From Marinovum sp034669705 (GTDB taxonomy: Bacteria > Pseudomonadota > Alphaproteobacteria > Rhodobacterales > Rhodobacteraceae), in NCBI RefSeq assembly GCF_034669705.1, contig NZ_JAXMOR010000006.1, positions 1 through 64,000 of the forward strand: DNA of 64,000 nt. The letters are read 5' to 3'. Shown here one piece after another: positions 9,114-17,620 of the stretch. Numbering within the stretch: position 1 is the stretch's first letter; every line of letters begins with the position of its first letter. Below the pieces are notes generated by a model. That model saw only the letters and a list, made by a program, of their open reading frames with translations. It ran no database searches and was not told the origin of the DNA. The position numbers were made by a program, and so were the translations under genes.

Positions 9114-9851
9114 GTGATACTGACCAAGCATGACGTCGACATCGAGACGCCAACCGGACCGATGCGCACCGGCGTTTTCCAGCCGGCGGAGCCGGGCCGG
9201 TACCCGGCCCTGCTGTTCTACTCGGAAATTTTCCAGCGGACGGCACCGATCGAACGGGCTGCGGCGCTCATGGCCGGGCACGGGTTCATCGTGCTCGTGC
9301 CGGAAGTCTTTCACGAGCTGAACCCCATCGGGACCGTGTTGGCCTATGACGATGCGGGCAAGGACAAAGGCAACAGCGACAAGTGGGAGAAACCGCTGGA
9401 GTCGCATGATTCCGACACGGTCGCGATGCTGGATTACCTGGCAAGCCTGGACTCTCACAACGGTCGGACAGGCGGCATGGGTGTGTGCATCGGCGGTCAC
9501 CTGGCCTTCCGGGCGGCGCTCAATCCCGGCATTGCCGCCGCGTCCTGTCTTTACGCAACCGATCTTCACAGCGATACCCTGCCCGCGGCGCCGGGGAACG
9601 GCACCCTCGAGCGCTGCGGCGATATCGAGGGTGAAATGATGATGGTCTGGGGCCGGCAGGACCCCCATGTGCCAACCGAAGGCCGCGCGAAGGTCCACCA
9701 TGCCCTGATGGACGCCGGGGTGACCTTCGCCTGGCACGAGGTGAATGCCCAGCATGCCTTCATGCGGGACGAAGGCGACCGCTATGATCCGGAACTCGCC
9801 CTGTTCGTCTATCAGCAGTCGGTGGCCTTGTTCCGGCGCTGCCTTGCCTGA
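9114..9851 (+). CDS. Dienelactone hydrolase family protein
   Basis: A 245-residue single-domain alpha/beta hydrolase. The nucleophile is Cys at about 125 in GGMGVCIGGH, with Asp at about 183 (GRQDPHVP) and His at about 214 (NAQHAFMRD). This Cys-Asp-His triad defines carboxymethylenebutenolidase-type enzymes, which open lactones such as dienelactone in aromatic or furanone breakdown. GTG at 9114 is preferred because GGAGG at 9104-9108 is 5 bases upstream; an in-frame GTG at 9108 would overlap that site. It is monocistronic, convergent with the ROK gene, and no aromatic pathway lies nearby, so the true substrate is unknown. Confidence 0.88.
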   Translation: MILTKHDVDIETPTGPMRTGVFQPAEPGRYPALLFYSEIFQRTAPIERAAALMAGHGFIVLVPEVFHELNPIGTVLAYDDAGKDKGNSDKWEKPLESHDSDTVAMLDYLASLDSHNGRTGGMGVCIGGHLAFRAALNPGIAAASCLYATDLHSDTLPAAPGNGTLERCGDIEGEMMMVWGRQDPHVPTEGRAKVHHALMDAGVTFAWHEVNAQHAFMRDEGDRYDPELALFVYQQSVALFRRCLA

Positions 9852-9887
9852 GGCCGCATGCGCCGTTTGCTCGCGCGACGTGCGCTG

Positions 9888-11141
9888 TCACCCGGATCGC
9901 ATCAACGTGTTCTGATTGATCGCGTAATCCTCGTACATCGGCAGCGTCGCAGCGCCAACGGCGCGGGCGACTCCGCCGAATTTTCCGGCCTCGACCCTGG
10001 GGCGTCCGACACCTTGCAAATCCGCCTTGTCCAACTCAGCTTGGACCGCGGTCACCACCGCGCGCCGGACGTCGTCGGGAAAGGCGCCATCGATGATGAC
10101 TGAGTCGAAATCGATCACCGCAAGCGACGAGATCACCGCATGCGACAGACCGCGCGCGCAGGTGACGATCCAGTCGGCTGCCTCGGCCGGATGCGCGCTC
10201 CAGACACCGTCGTCGGCCGCGACACGCGCAGGGTCGCCGCCCGCCTGTCGGACCCTGTCCTCGAAGACAGACAGCGAGGCGCAGTCGACCAGCCGGTCCT
10301 TACCGGGCGGCCCGCCGGGCACCCGAAGCGGGCCGAAGCCCCCGGCATTGCCCTGCCTGCCGAAGAAGACGCTTGAATTCAGCACGATACCGCCGCCGAT
10401 GAAGGTGCCGACAAAGAAATAGACGAAGTCGGTCTTGTCCAGGTGCCGGCCGTGCATCAGTTCGGCGGTGCAGGCGGCCGTGCCGTCATTCGCGACCGTG
10501 ACACGCCAGGGACCCAGACGATTGAGCGCGCCCTCGACGTCGAAGGCCATCCAGGCCTCCATCACCTCCTTTGGCGCGCCGGCCTCCTCGGTCCAGCTCC
10601 AGAGCTCCCATGGCATGGCCACGCCGAACCCTGCCACCTGTGACGCATTGATCCCCGCCGCGCCGAGCACCTCCGGAATGGCGCGGTCGACAAAGGCGAT
10701 GCAGCGTTCAGGCACCGGATACTGGTGAAATTCGCAGGCGCGTGACACCACCCCGCCGGCGAAATCGATGATCACCAGCTCGGTGCTGCGTCGGCCGATC
10801 TTGAGCCCCATGTAGCGCTTGGCGTCCGGATTTATCGCCGAGGGCACCGAGGGCTGCCCGATCCTGCCACGCTCCGGCTTGCCGCGGACCAGCAGGCCGG
10901 CCCTGTCCAGCGACTTGAAGATGACCGAGACGGCATTGGGCGACAGGCCGGTCGCGACCGTGGCCTCGGACTTGGTGAGCCACCCGTGGTTGCGGATGAG
11001 CTGGAGCACCAGCCTCTCGTTGTAGTCCCGGACCGTGGATTGGTTGGAGCCCCTCTGCGGCGTTGAACGCAGCAAGGCGTTGCGATCATGATCCACTGAT
11101 TTTCTTCCTTTTGAGGCCTGCTGGTTGACTACCTTTGCCAT
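9888..11141 (-). CDS. ROK-family transcriptional regulator
   Basis: A 417-residue protein with an N-terminal winged helix (about residues 40-90, LIRNHGWLTKSEATVATGLS) followed by an actin-like ROK fold. The usual ROK zinc motif (CxCGxxGCxE) is absent: the matching stretch reads PGGPPGKDRLVDCASL. The phosphate-binding loop is also altered (LKIGRRSTELVIID), so it is a sugar-sensing regulator rather than a kinase. ATG at 11141 is chosen because GGGGAGG precedes it; the open frame continues upstream but runs into the divergent kinase gene. It faces the kinase and transaldolase genes and probably represses them, with a sugar or sugar phosphate as effector (inference). Confidence 0.85.
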   Translation of the reverse strand: MAKVVNQQASKGRKSVDHDRNALLRSTPQRGSNQSTVRDYNERLVLQLIRNHGWLTKSEATVATGLSPNAVSVIFKSLDRAGLLVRGKPERGRIGQPSVPSAINPDAKRYMGLKIGRRSTELVIIDFAGGVVSRACEFHQYPVPERCIAFVDRAIPEVLGAAGINASQVAGFGVAMPWELWSWTEEAGAPKEVMEAWMAFDVEGALNRLGPWRVTVANDGTAACTAELMHGRHLDKTDFVYFFVGTFIGGGIVLNSSVFFGRQGNAGGFGPLRVPGGPPGKDRLVDCASLSVFEDRVRQAGGDPARVAADDGVWSAHPAEAADWIVTCARGLSHAVISSLAVIDFDSVIIDGAFPDDVRRAVVTAVQAELDKADLQGVGRPRVEAGKFGGVARAVGAATLPMYEDYAINQNTLMRSG

Positions 11142-11206
11142 GAAACCTCCCCTTCCCCGGTCAGGCCGAGATTGCAAGGCGCAGTCGGAATACTTGAGCA
11201 CATTTA

Positions 11207-11225
11207 TTACTTCCTTCGCAAGTAA
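11207..11225. promoter_or_regulatory. Inverted repeat in the ROK/kinase divergent promoter region
   Basis: TTACTT-N7-AAGTAA is a perfect 6-7-6 inverted repeat in an AT-rich stretch between the divergent ROK and kinase genes. A further half-like TACTT lies at about 11191-11195. It is a probable operator for the ROK protein (inference). Confidence 0.5.
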
Positions 11226-11340
11226 GTATTGACCGGCGGCTGTATGCCAAGGTATCTCAAGCCAGAGCAAACGGACCGAGTCGCCTGTTTTCCGCGCCCA
11301 TCTGGTCGGGAGAGCGGCGCCAACCCACCGGAAGTCGAAG

Positions 11341-11997
11341 ATGAACACGCCTGATATGGTTTTCCCCAGCGAGGTTGCCGACCTGTCGCGTCGCGTCGCC
11401 GAGCTGCCGCGCAAGGAGGGCCGCTGGCTGATCGCCGTCGCCGGAGGTCCCGCCGGAGGCAAGTCGGTGCTGGCCCACGTCATCACCGGGGCGGTCAACG
11501 CGGCCGGCCGCACCGCCCGCGCCATTCCGATGGACGGGTTTCACCTCGACAACGACATCCTCGACGCCCGCGGCCTGCGGGCGCGCAAGGGGGCGCCGGA
11601 GACCTTTGACGCCGATGGCTTCATCCACCTCATGCACCGGCTGAAGGCGGGCGGCGAGGTCATCTACCCCCTGTTCGACCGCAGCCGGGATCTGGCCGTG
11701 GCCGGGGCCGGGGTGATTGAGGCCGACTGCGACGTGGCCATCGTCGAAGGCAACTACCTGCTGTTTGACGAAGCGCCCTGGTCGTCTCTTGGCAAGCTCT
11801 GGGACCTGTCGGTCTGGCTCGACACGCCTGAGGAGGAGTTGCGCAACCGTCTCGTGCAGCGCTGGCTGGATCACGATCACACGCCCGAGGAGGCGCTGGC
11901 GCGGGCCGAGAGCAACGACCTACCGAATGCCCACCGCATCCTTGCCGCCCGCCTGCCCGCCGACGTGACGATATCCGCCGTGGGCGTCGATACATGA
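11341..11997 (+). CDS. P-loop sugar/nucleoside kinase family protein (FrcK-like)
   Basis: A 218-residue P-loop kinase of the uridine kinase/pantothenate kinase group. Walker A is GGPAGGKS (35-42), the acidic DGFHLDN segment lies at about residues 62-68, and VAIVEGNYLL is the strand-2/Walker B equivalent. Proteins of this type are annotated as fructose transport system kinases (FrcK) next to rhizobial frc operons. No ABC sugar transporter adjoins here; the neighbours are the ROK regulator and transaldolase. Phosphorylation of a sugar feeding the pentose phosphate pathway is plausible but inferred. Confidence 0.8.
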   Translation: MNTPDMVFPSEVADLSRRVAELPRKEGRWLIAVAGGPAGGKSVLAHVITGAVNAAGRTARAIPMDGFHLDNDILDARGLRARKGAPETFDADGFIHLMHRLKAGGEVIYPLFDRSRDLAVAGAGVIEADCDVAIVEGNYLLFDEAPWSSLGKLWDLSVWLDTPEEELRNRLVQRWLDHDHTPEEALARAESNDLPNAHRILAARLPADVTISAVGVDT

Positions 11998-12110
11998 GCG
12001 CGATTTCGTGAAGATGCGACGCGGCACGTCGGACCGTGTCGCGCCCAGACGGCTTCAGACATGCGGCGCAGGAAGCGCCCATCACACCACCCATCAAGGG
12101 AGACGAGACC

Positions 12111-13058
12111 ATGCCAAGCAGCTTGAGCCAATTGCGCGAGATGACCACCGTCGTCGCGGACACCGGCGATATCCATGCGATCCGGGCGCTGAAGCCCTAT
12201 GATTGCACCACCAACCCGAGCCTGATCCTGAAGGCGCTGCAAATGCCTGCCTTCGAGGACATGGTGGCGCGAGAGGTCGCGGCCGGAAAGAAGGCCGGCA
12301 AGACCCCGCTCGAGATCGCGGATGCGCTGACGGTCGGCGTGGGCGTCGAACTGGCGCAACTGGTGCCGGGCCGCGTCTCTACCGAAGTGGACGCACGGCT
12401 ATCGTTCGACACCGAGGCCTCGCTTGCCAAGGCGCGGGCGCTGGTGGCCGCCTATGAGGACCGCGGTGTCGGGCGTGACAAGATCTTCATCAAGCTCGCC
12501 TCGACCTGGGAAGGCATCCGCGCGGCCGAGATCCTTCAGGACGAAGGCACCGACTGCAACCTGACGCTGCTGTTCTCGATGGCCCAGGCGGCGGCCTGCG
12601 CCGACGCCGGCGTGGCTCTGATCTCGCCTTTCGTCGGCCGGATCACCGATTGGTACAAGGCCAAGGAAGGGCGCGACTTCGGGCCCGAAGAGGACCCCGG
12701 CGTGCTCTCGGTGCGAGAGATTTATGACTATTACAAGTCGAACGGGATCGAGACCATCGTCATGGGCGCCTCGTTCCGCAACATCGGCCAGGTCAAGGCG
12801 CTGGCCGGCTGTGACCGGCTGACGATCTCGCCGACCCTGCTCGAAGAACTTGATGCCGAGACGGCGACGCTCGACAAGGTCCTGACACCCGAAAAGGCCA
12901 CCGGCATGGCGCGGATCACCGTGGACGAGGCAGACTTCCGCTGGCGGATGAACGCGGATGCGATGGCGACCGAGAAGCTGTCCGAAGGCATCCGGAACTT
13001 CGACGCCGACCACCAGAAGCTCCTGAAAGGCATCGAGGAAAAGCTGGCTGCGGCCTGA
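12111..13058 (+). CDS. tal: Transaldolase
   Basis: A 315-residue class I aldolase of the pentose phosphate pathway. It moves a dihydroxyacetone unit between sedoheptulose-7-phosphate and glyceraldehyde-3-phosphate. Signatures are VVADTGDI near the N-terminus (Asp17 of TalB), YDCTTNPSLILKA, and the Schiff-base lysine at about 128 in DKIFIKLASTWEG. The length equals the TalB subfamily. ATG at 12111 is preferred over upstream in-frame starts because AAGGGAG lies just before it. It follows the kinase gene on the same strand. Confidence 0.95.
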   Translation: MPSSLSQLREMTTVVADTGDIHAIRALKPYDCTTNPSLILKALQMPAFEDMVAREVAAGKKAGKTPLEIADALTVGVGVELAQLVPGRVSTEVDARLSFDTEASLAKARALVAAYEDRGVGRDKIFIKLASTWEGIRAAEILQDEGTDCNLTLLFSMAQAAACADAGVALISPFVGRITDWYKAKEGRDFGPEEDPGVLSVREIYDYYKSNGIETIVMGASFRNIGQVKALAGCDRLTISPTLLEELDAETATLDKVLTPEKATGMARITVDEADFRWRMNADAMATEKLSEGIRNFDADHQKLLKGIEEKLAAA

Positions 13059-13367
13059 CAGGCACTTTATAGCCGGCGGCCTCGTGCTTTGGAGGGCAAG
13101 GCCCGCCGGGCATGACACGTTCAGACGGACTGCATCGAGGCGGGGTCACACGCATCCGGGCCGAAAAGGACGGGCGCTCACCCCGGTCGGAGACGTCCCG
13201 CAGCCCGAACACAGTGCTGCGCTCGCGTGCGATCTATCTTCGCACGCCTTCGAAGTCCGGGATCAACCCCGCCTCAGCCGGACCAGTGTCTTGGTGTAGC
13301 GGAAAAGGAAGCAGGTGCGCCGGCCGGGGCCGCCGGCGGTCGGCTGACAATTAGGGGGGTCTTTGGC
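13059..13367. other. Gap between convergent transaldolase and sugar dehydrogenase genes
   Basis: 309 bases, GC-rich, with G/C-rich imperfect repeats (13070-13115 and 13315-13340) but no clear hairpin followed by T residues. No frame shows a recognisable protein. Confidence 0.5.
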
Positions 13368-14291
13368 TCAGTCGTGGAACGCGGCGACGGGCACCCGCCG
13401 ACCCAGCGTGAAGGCATCCGCCACCAGCGTCATTGGCCGCAGGTCGACATCGCAGCGCCCGTCCCGGACCAGCTCGGCCATGCGGGCGTAGAGCCGGGGG
13501 TATTCGCCGGACAGCGCCGCCGCCGTGCAGCTGGTGCTGCCGTCGACGGTCATATGCGCGCCGCCCTCGGTCAGCTTGAGGGTGCCGCCCTCGGTGACCG
13601 CCTCGATCTCCCAGATCTGCGCGCCCTCCGGGCGCCAGTCGAAGACGGCGCTGACCTCGGCCCCGCCGGGGTGGTGAAAGCCCAAGCTGGCGGCAATCGG
13701 GGTCTGGCGGTTCTCGGGCACGTCGAGCCGCGCCTCGGTGACATGCAGCGGGTCAGGCAGGATCTCGGTGAGGATCGACAGCGCGTTGATGCCGGGATCG
13801 AAGACGCCGAGCCCGCCCGGCTCCCAGATCCAGTCCTGACCGGGGTGCCAGCGGCGGACGTCCTCCTTCCAGGTGACGGTCAGCCGGGTCAGCGCCTTGT
13901 CTGCCAGCCAGGCCTTGGCCGCGGCCACCATGTCGGCCGCGCGCGAATGCCATGTCGCATAAAGCGTCAGTCCGGCCTTGCGCGCCGCCGCGTCCAGCGC
14001 GTGGCACTCGGCCAGCGTCGCGCCGGGCGGCTTTTCCAGCATCACATGACGCCCGGCCGCCAGCGCCTGCATCGCGTAGTCGAACCGCGGCACCGGCGGC
14101 AGGCAGAGCGAGACGACGCGGATATCGGGCCGCGCGTCCAGCATCTCGCCCAAGTCGGTGAACGCCTCGACACCCTCGACCGCGCCATGACGGCTGACCG
14201 TGCCGGCCAGTTCCCAATCCGGACTTCCCGTGATCGCGGGAACGTGCTGGTCCACAGCGATCTTGCCGATGCCTACGAGGGCAACTTTCAT
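13368..14291 (-). CDS. Gfo/Idh/MocA-family sugar 1-dehydrogenase (D-galactose / L-arabinose 1-dehydrogenase type)
   Basis: A 307-residue NAD(P)-dependent dehydrogenase that oxidises an aldose at C1 to the lactone, the first step of non-phosphorylative L-arabinose/D-galactose breakdown. It has an N-terminal Rossmann fold with GIGKIAVDQH, EKPPG at about 86-90 (catalytic Lys), and the long segment WKEDVRRWHPGQ...WEPGGLGVFDPGINA (about 141-170). The last is highly characteristic of the Azospirillum AraA/Pseudomonas Gal group. The start ATG overlaps by 1 base (TGATG) the last stop of the decayed dehydratase remnant upstream, so the two were once an operon. Confidence 0.88.
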   Translation of the reverse strand: MKVALVGIGKIAVDQHVPAITGSPDWELAGTVSRHGAVEGVEAFTDLGEMLDARPDIRVVSLCLPPVPRFDYAMQALAAGRHVMLEKPPGATLAECHALDAAARKAGLTLYATWHSRAADMVAAAKAWLADKALTRLTVTWKEDVRRWHPGQDWIWEPGGLGVFDPGINALSILTEILPDPLHVTEARLDVPENRQTPIAASLGFHHPGGAEVSAVFDWRPEGAQIWEIEAVTEGGTLKLTEGGAHMTVDGSTSCTAAALSGEYPRLYARMAELVRDGRCDVDLRPMTLVADAFTLGRRVPVAAFHD

Positions 14292-14530
14292 CAGTGACTG
14301 TCCTTTCCGACCGGCGCGCCGCGACAGCCCTTGAGAGAATCGAGGTCAGCGCCGGTATCGTCGCCGTCCACATGCGCCTGATGCAGCCAGGCATAACCGT
14401 GCCTGGCGCAATCGTGGCGCGGGGTTCAGACTGCGCGCCGCGCCTGCACCTTTGCGTCAGGGCCACCAAGATGCAACCGGCGTCGCTCGACGTCCACCTT
14501 GATCCTGTCGCCGGCTGTGAAATTCAAGGA
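14291..14530 (-). pseudogene. 3' remnant of an IlvD/Edd-family sugar-acid dehydratase
   Basis: Read on the minus strand, the frame encodes GDRIKVDVERRRLHL, then an in-frame TGA at 14426-14428 where the family has Trp (ARRxxW-TP). It continues with HGYAWLHQAHV and ends LKGCRGAPVGKDSH before TGA at 14291-14293. This matches the conserved C-terminus of arabonate/xylonate/galactonate dehydratases of the IlvD family (RGY..LY..HV, GADFDFL, GCRG..V..SH). Only about 80 codons survive; the 5' part is replaced by a truncated IS5 transposase. It sat directly before the sugar 1-dehydrogenase gene, the expected partner in an L-arabinose/D-galactose route. The assignment comes from recalled family motifs. 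Confidence 0.8.
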
Positions 14531-14709
14531 TATGATGCCGCTCAAGACACGCTTGTTTCCAACCCGGGGTTTGCCATGCGACTTCGGAAAGAACGGGGCC
14601 AGAGGCGCGATCGGCGCATCCTTCAGCCAGAAAAGGTCGCTCGTGTCACCGGGCCGTTTTCAGAGCCGTGAAACATGTAGCATGACGGAAATCAACGCGT
14701 TCTGTCCCT
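14531..14709 (-). mobile_element. Truncated IS5-family element with N-terminal transposase fragment
   Basis: On the minus strand, from about 14644 down to 14531, the frame reads SDLFWL, PFFPKSHGKPR and RVLSGII. This is the N-terminal signature of IS5-family transposases common in Rhodobacterales (…DLFWLTDEQ…PYFPKSHG+PRV…RRVLSGII). The start codon position is ACG instead of ATG. Coding stops abruptly at SGII and runs into dehydratase sequence at about 14530. The outer end (14700-14709) abuts CTAG, which contains the stop codon of the GntR gene; IS5-type elements often insert at CTAG/TA sites. The element is clearly dead. Confidence 0.72.
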
Positions 14710-15409
14710 AGGTGTCGTGGGTGCCGACGAACATCCGGTCCTTGGCCGCGGTGATGTGGTGGCGCATGGTGGCCTGGGCGACCTCGGGCTGTTTCAGGCG
14801 GATCGCCTCGAGCACCGCGCGATGCTCGGCCAGCACCACTTCCTGACGCACCGGCGTGTCGAGCAGGGTCAGCGACCGCGAGAGCTTGACGCCATAGGCG
14901 ATCTGCTCGCTCAGCGACTCCAGCACCGAGGCAAACAGCGGGTTCTTGGAGGCGCGCGCAATCGACAGGTGCAGCTTCTGGTCGGCATCGACGCCGAGCG
15001 CGTTCTGCTGGTAGGTCCGTTCCAGCTCGCGATAGGCCCGGTCCATCGCCGCCAGGTCCTCGTCGTCGCGGCGCCGCGCGGCCCAGGCCGCTGCGGCGCC
15101 TTCGACGTCGATGCGGAACTCGTAACAGCGCTGCACGTCAGAGACCGACTCGAGCGGCACGAAGCTGATCAGTTGGCGGTCGGGCCGGCGCATCACGTAG
15201 CTGCCCGAGCCCCGGCGCGACTGGACGATGCCGTCATCGCGCAACCGCGACAGCGCCGCCCGCACGATCGGCCGCGAGACGCCGAAGGTCTGCGCCAAGA
15301 CCTCTTCGGCCGGCAGCCGGCTGTGCACCGGGTATTCCTCTTCGAGGATTTTCGCCAGCAGCTGATCGTACACTTGATCGGCCAGTGAAGGGCGCCGGGT
15401 CTCTGACAC
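14708..15409 (-). CDS. GntR-family (FCD-type) transcriptional regulator of the tct/sugar-acid cluster
   Basis: A 233-residue protein with a winged helix at about residues 8-70 (LPAEEVLAQTFGVSRPIVRAALSRL, then RRGSGSYV) and an FCD ligand domain (YEFRIDVEGAAAAWAA, LHLSIARASKNPLF, LAEHRAVLEAI). GTG at 15409 is chosen because AGGAG lies 6 bases upstream; a longer in-frame start lacks a site. It is encoded after tctCBA and before the dehydratase remnant and sugar dehydrogenase, so it presumably represses this operon. Its stop codon lies in the CTAG where the IS5 fragment begins; the protein C-terminus looks complete. Confidence 0.86.
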   Translation of the reverse strand: MSETRRPSLADQVYDQLLAKILEEEYPVHSRLPAEEVLAQTFGVSRPIVRAALSRLRDDGIVQSRRGSGSYVMRRPDRQLISFVPLESVSDVQRCYEFRIDVEGAAAAWAARRRDDEDLAAMDRAYRELERTYQQNALGVDADQKLHLSIARASKNPLFASVLESLSEQIAYGVKLSRSLTLLDTPVRQEVVLAEHRAVLEAIRLKQPEVAQATMRHHITAAKDRMFVGTHDT

Positions 15410-15523
15410 GCTGGTCTCCTGTGGTCTGGTCTTGAGGGCAGTATAGACCGGCCGACGGCCCGTTGTCCCGAGCTCTTGGCGCGCCTGCCCCGGCTGCCGT
15501 GGCACCCGGGGCGGGCCGCAGTC

Positions 15524-17047
15524 TTACCCGGCGGCCGCGGTCGGTTTCGCGGCGGGTTTGCGGATCACCAGGAAGTAGACGAAGACCAGCGTCAGCACCA
15601 CGAAGAACAGGCTGTCGAGATTGGTGAAGAAGGTCGTCGGATCGCCGTTCGACAGCGCCAGCGAGCGGCGCAGGAATTCCTCGAGGTTGGGTCCGAGGAT
15701 ATAGCCCAGCAGCATGGTGATCACCGGGAAGCCATTGCGCCGCAGATAGAAGGCCAAGACCCCCATACCGAGCGCCATGAACATCTGGAAGGTGGAATAG
15801 GTCGCGACATAGCTGCCCACCACGGCCAGCAGCGCGATCACCGCATAAAGCACATCCTTGCGCACCGAGACGATCTTGATGAAATACGGCCCGATCAGGT
15901 AGAGCGTCAGCGGGATCAGTACCACCGCCGAGAACAGCAGCGCCGCCAGCATCGGGGCGATCAGCCCGGCCTGGTCGGACATCAGCTGCGGTCCCGGCTG
16001 GATGCCGTTGATCACCAGAACGCCGAGCATGATCGCGGTGATCGGATCGCCCGGGATGCCGAAGGTCAGCATCGGCACCATCGCCCCGCCACAGACCGCG
16101 TTGTTGGCGCTTTCCGAGGCGGCGATGCCCTTGGGGTTGCCCTTGCCGAAGGTCTCGGGCTCGTCAGAGGTGCGGACCGTCTCGGTATAGGCCAGGAACG
16201 AGCCCATCGAGCCGCCAGCGCCCGGCAGGGTGCCGACGAAATAGCCGATCAGGCAGGACTTGAAGTAGACGCCGAAGCCGATCTTGCGGATGTCCGACAG
16301 CGGCGGCAGGAAGTCGCGACGGCGGATCTTGACCTTTTCGGCAGCGGCGGTGGCGGCGGAGATGTCGCGTGACGAGGCGGCCTGCATCAGCACTTCGGCG
16401 ATCGCGAAGGTGCCGATGATCACCGGCATCAGGTCGATGCCCGCGGTCAGGTTGGAATAGCCATAGGTGAAGCGGGTGATCGGCTCCATCGCGTCAAGCC
16501 CGACGGTGGCCAGCATCAGACCGATGCAGGCGGCGAGGCCGGCCTGCGGAATGCGGCCGCGCTGCGCGATCACCACGACGATCAGCGCGAAGGCCAGAAG
16601 TGAGAACTTGCCGGTGGTCTTTACCAGCAGCGACAGCTCGGCCACGAAGGGCGCCACGGCAATCAGGAGCAGCGCGCCCACGGCACCGCCGAACATCGAG
16701 CCGAGAGCGGCATGGCCCAGCGCCAGCGCGCCCTTGCCCTGCTGCTGCATCGGATAGCCGTCGAGCGCGGTCATCATCGACGACGGCGCGCCGGGGATGT
16801 TGATGGTGGTGGCGGTGATCGAGCCGCCGCACATGCCGGCCATGTAGATGCTGGCGCAGGCCATCAGCGCGGTCTCGACGTTGAGCGTGTAGGTCAGCGG
16901 CAAGAGCAGCGCCATCGCCAGCGTCGCGGTCAGGCCCGGAATTGCGGCAAAGATCGTGCCGATCACGAAGCCCAGGATGACATAGGTCAGGTTGAACGGG
17001 TCGGCCAGCAGCGAGAAGCTGCTGAAGACGAGGAAGATGAAATCCAT
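15524..17047 (-). CDS. tctA: Tripartite tricarboxylate transporter, large membrane subunit TctA
   Basis: A 507-residue membrane protein of about 11-12 helices. It has the family's N-terminal IPGLTATLAMALLLPLTY and the ITATTINIPGAPSSMMTALDG loop (about residues 55-85). The second repeat contains GTLPGAGGSMGSFLAYT and MVPMLTFGIPGDPITAIMLG. TctA with TctB forms the channel part of a secondary, binding-protein-dependent importer for carboxylates such as citrate or sugar acids. It lies 3 bases downstream of tctB in the usual order C-B-A. Confidence 0.95.
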   Translation of the reverse strand: MDFIFLVFSSFSLLADPFNLTYVILGFVIGTIFAAIPGLTATLAMALLLPLTYTLNVETALMACASIYMAGMCGGSITATTINIPGAPSSMMTALDGYPMQQQGKGALALGHAALGSMFGGAVGALLLIAVAPFVAELSLLVKTTGKFSLLAFALIVVVIAQRGRIPQAGLAACIGLMLATVGLDAMEPITRFTYGYSNLTAGIDLMPVIIGTFAIAEVLMQAASSRDISAATAAAEKVKIRRRDFLPPLSDIRKIGFGVYFKSCLIGYFVGTLPGAGGSMGSFLAYTETVRTSDEPETFGKGNPKGIAASESANNAVCGGAMVPMLTFGIPGDPITAIMLGVLVINGIQPGPQLMSDQAGLIAPMLAALLFSAVVLIPLTLYLIGPYFIKIVSVRKDVLYAVIALLAVVGSYVATYSTFQMFMALGMGVLAFYLRRNGFPVITMLLGYILGPNLEEFLRRSLALSNGDPTTFFTNLDSLFFVVLTLVFVYFLVIRKPAAKPTAAAG

Positions 17048-17050
17048 GAG

Positions 17051-17500
17051 TTACCCCCACAGCGTCGGGAGGCGGACCCCGAACAATTGCTGGAACATGA
17101 GATAGGCGATCCCGACAATCGCGGCGGAGATGACGAGCTTGATCAAGAGCTTCTCGAAGGACGAGAAGATCACGATCAGCGCCAGCACGAAGAGATAGGA
17201 CGACAGGAAATACCCCAGCGGCTTGAACCCGAGGATATAGACGAAGATCGCCACCGCCACCCAGAGGTGGGTGTAGTTGGCCGGGGCCGCCTCCTCTTCG
17301 GGGGCGGACGTGGCGCGCAGCTGCTGAAGGATCAGCACGGCGGCAAAGAGGATCGCCGCGGCCCCCACCAGGATGGGGAAGAACGACGGCGTCAACCCGC
17401 TCTCGGAGATCGGGGCGCCGAGGCTCAGGGCCGAGATCAGATATCCGACAGACACGGCCAGGATGACATATAGAAATAACAGCTGCCTGTTCAAAAGCAT
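17051..17500 (-). CDS. tctB: Tripartite tricarboxylate transporter, small membrane subunit TctB
   Basis: A 149-residue protein with four predicted membrane helices (about 8-28, 40-60, 78-95 and 105-145), matching the short TctB family. ATG at 17500 is supported by GGGAGAA upstream; the longer frame adds a Pro/Arg-rich stretch that does not resemble the family. It lies between the binding protein and TctA genes. Confidence 0.92.
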   Translation of the reverse strand: MLLNRQLLFLYVILAVSVGYLISALSLGAPISESGLTPSFFPILVGAAAILFAAVLILQQLRATSAPEEEAAPANYTHLWVAVAIFVYILGFKPLGYFLSSYLFVLALIVIFSSFEKLLIKLVISAAIVGIAYLMFQQLFGVRLPTLWG

Positions 17501-17620
17501 CGTCTTCTCCCGCGATGGGTGTGGTGAGGGGCATCGGGGCCGGCGGCTTGCGGCGCCAGCCCCTCGGGGCCATGCCCCCGGCCTGACGGTCGGAGGCATG
17601 AGGATATCGGAGAGCCGGGC

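Noticed and set aside
11142..11525. N-terminal extension of the ROK regulator up to 11525
   Set aside because: It would overlap the divergent kinase gene and promoter; ATG at 11141 has a strong ribosome-binding site and the standard ROK length.
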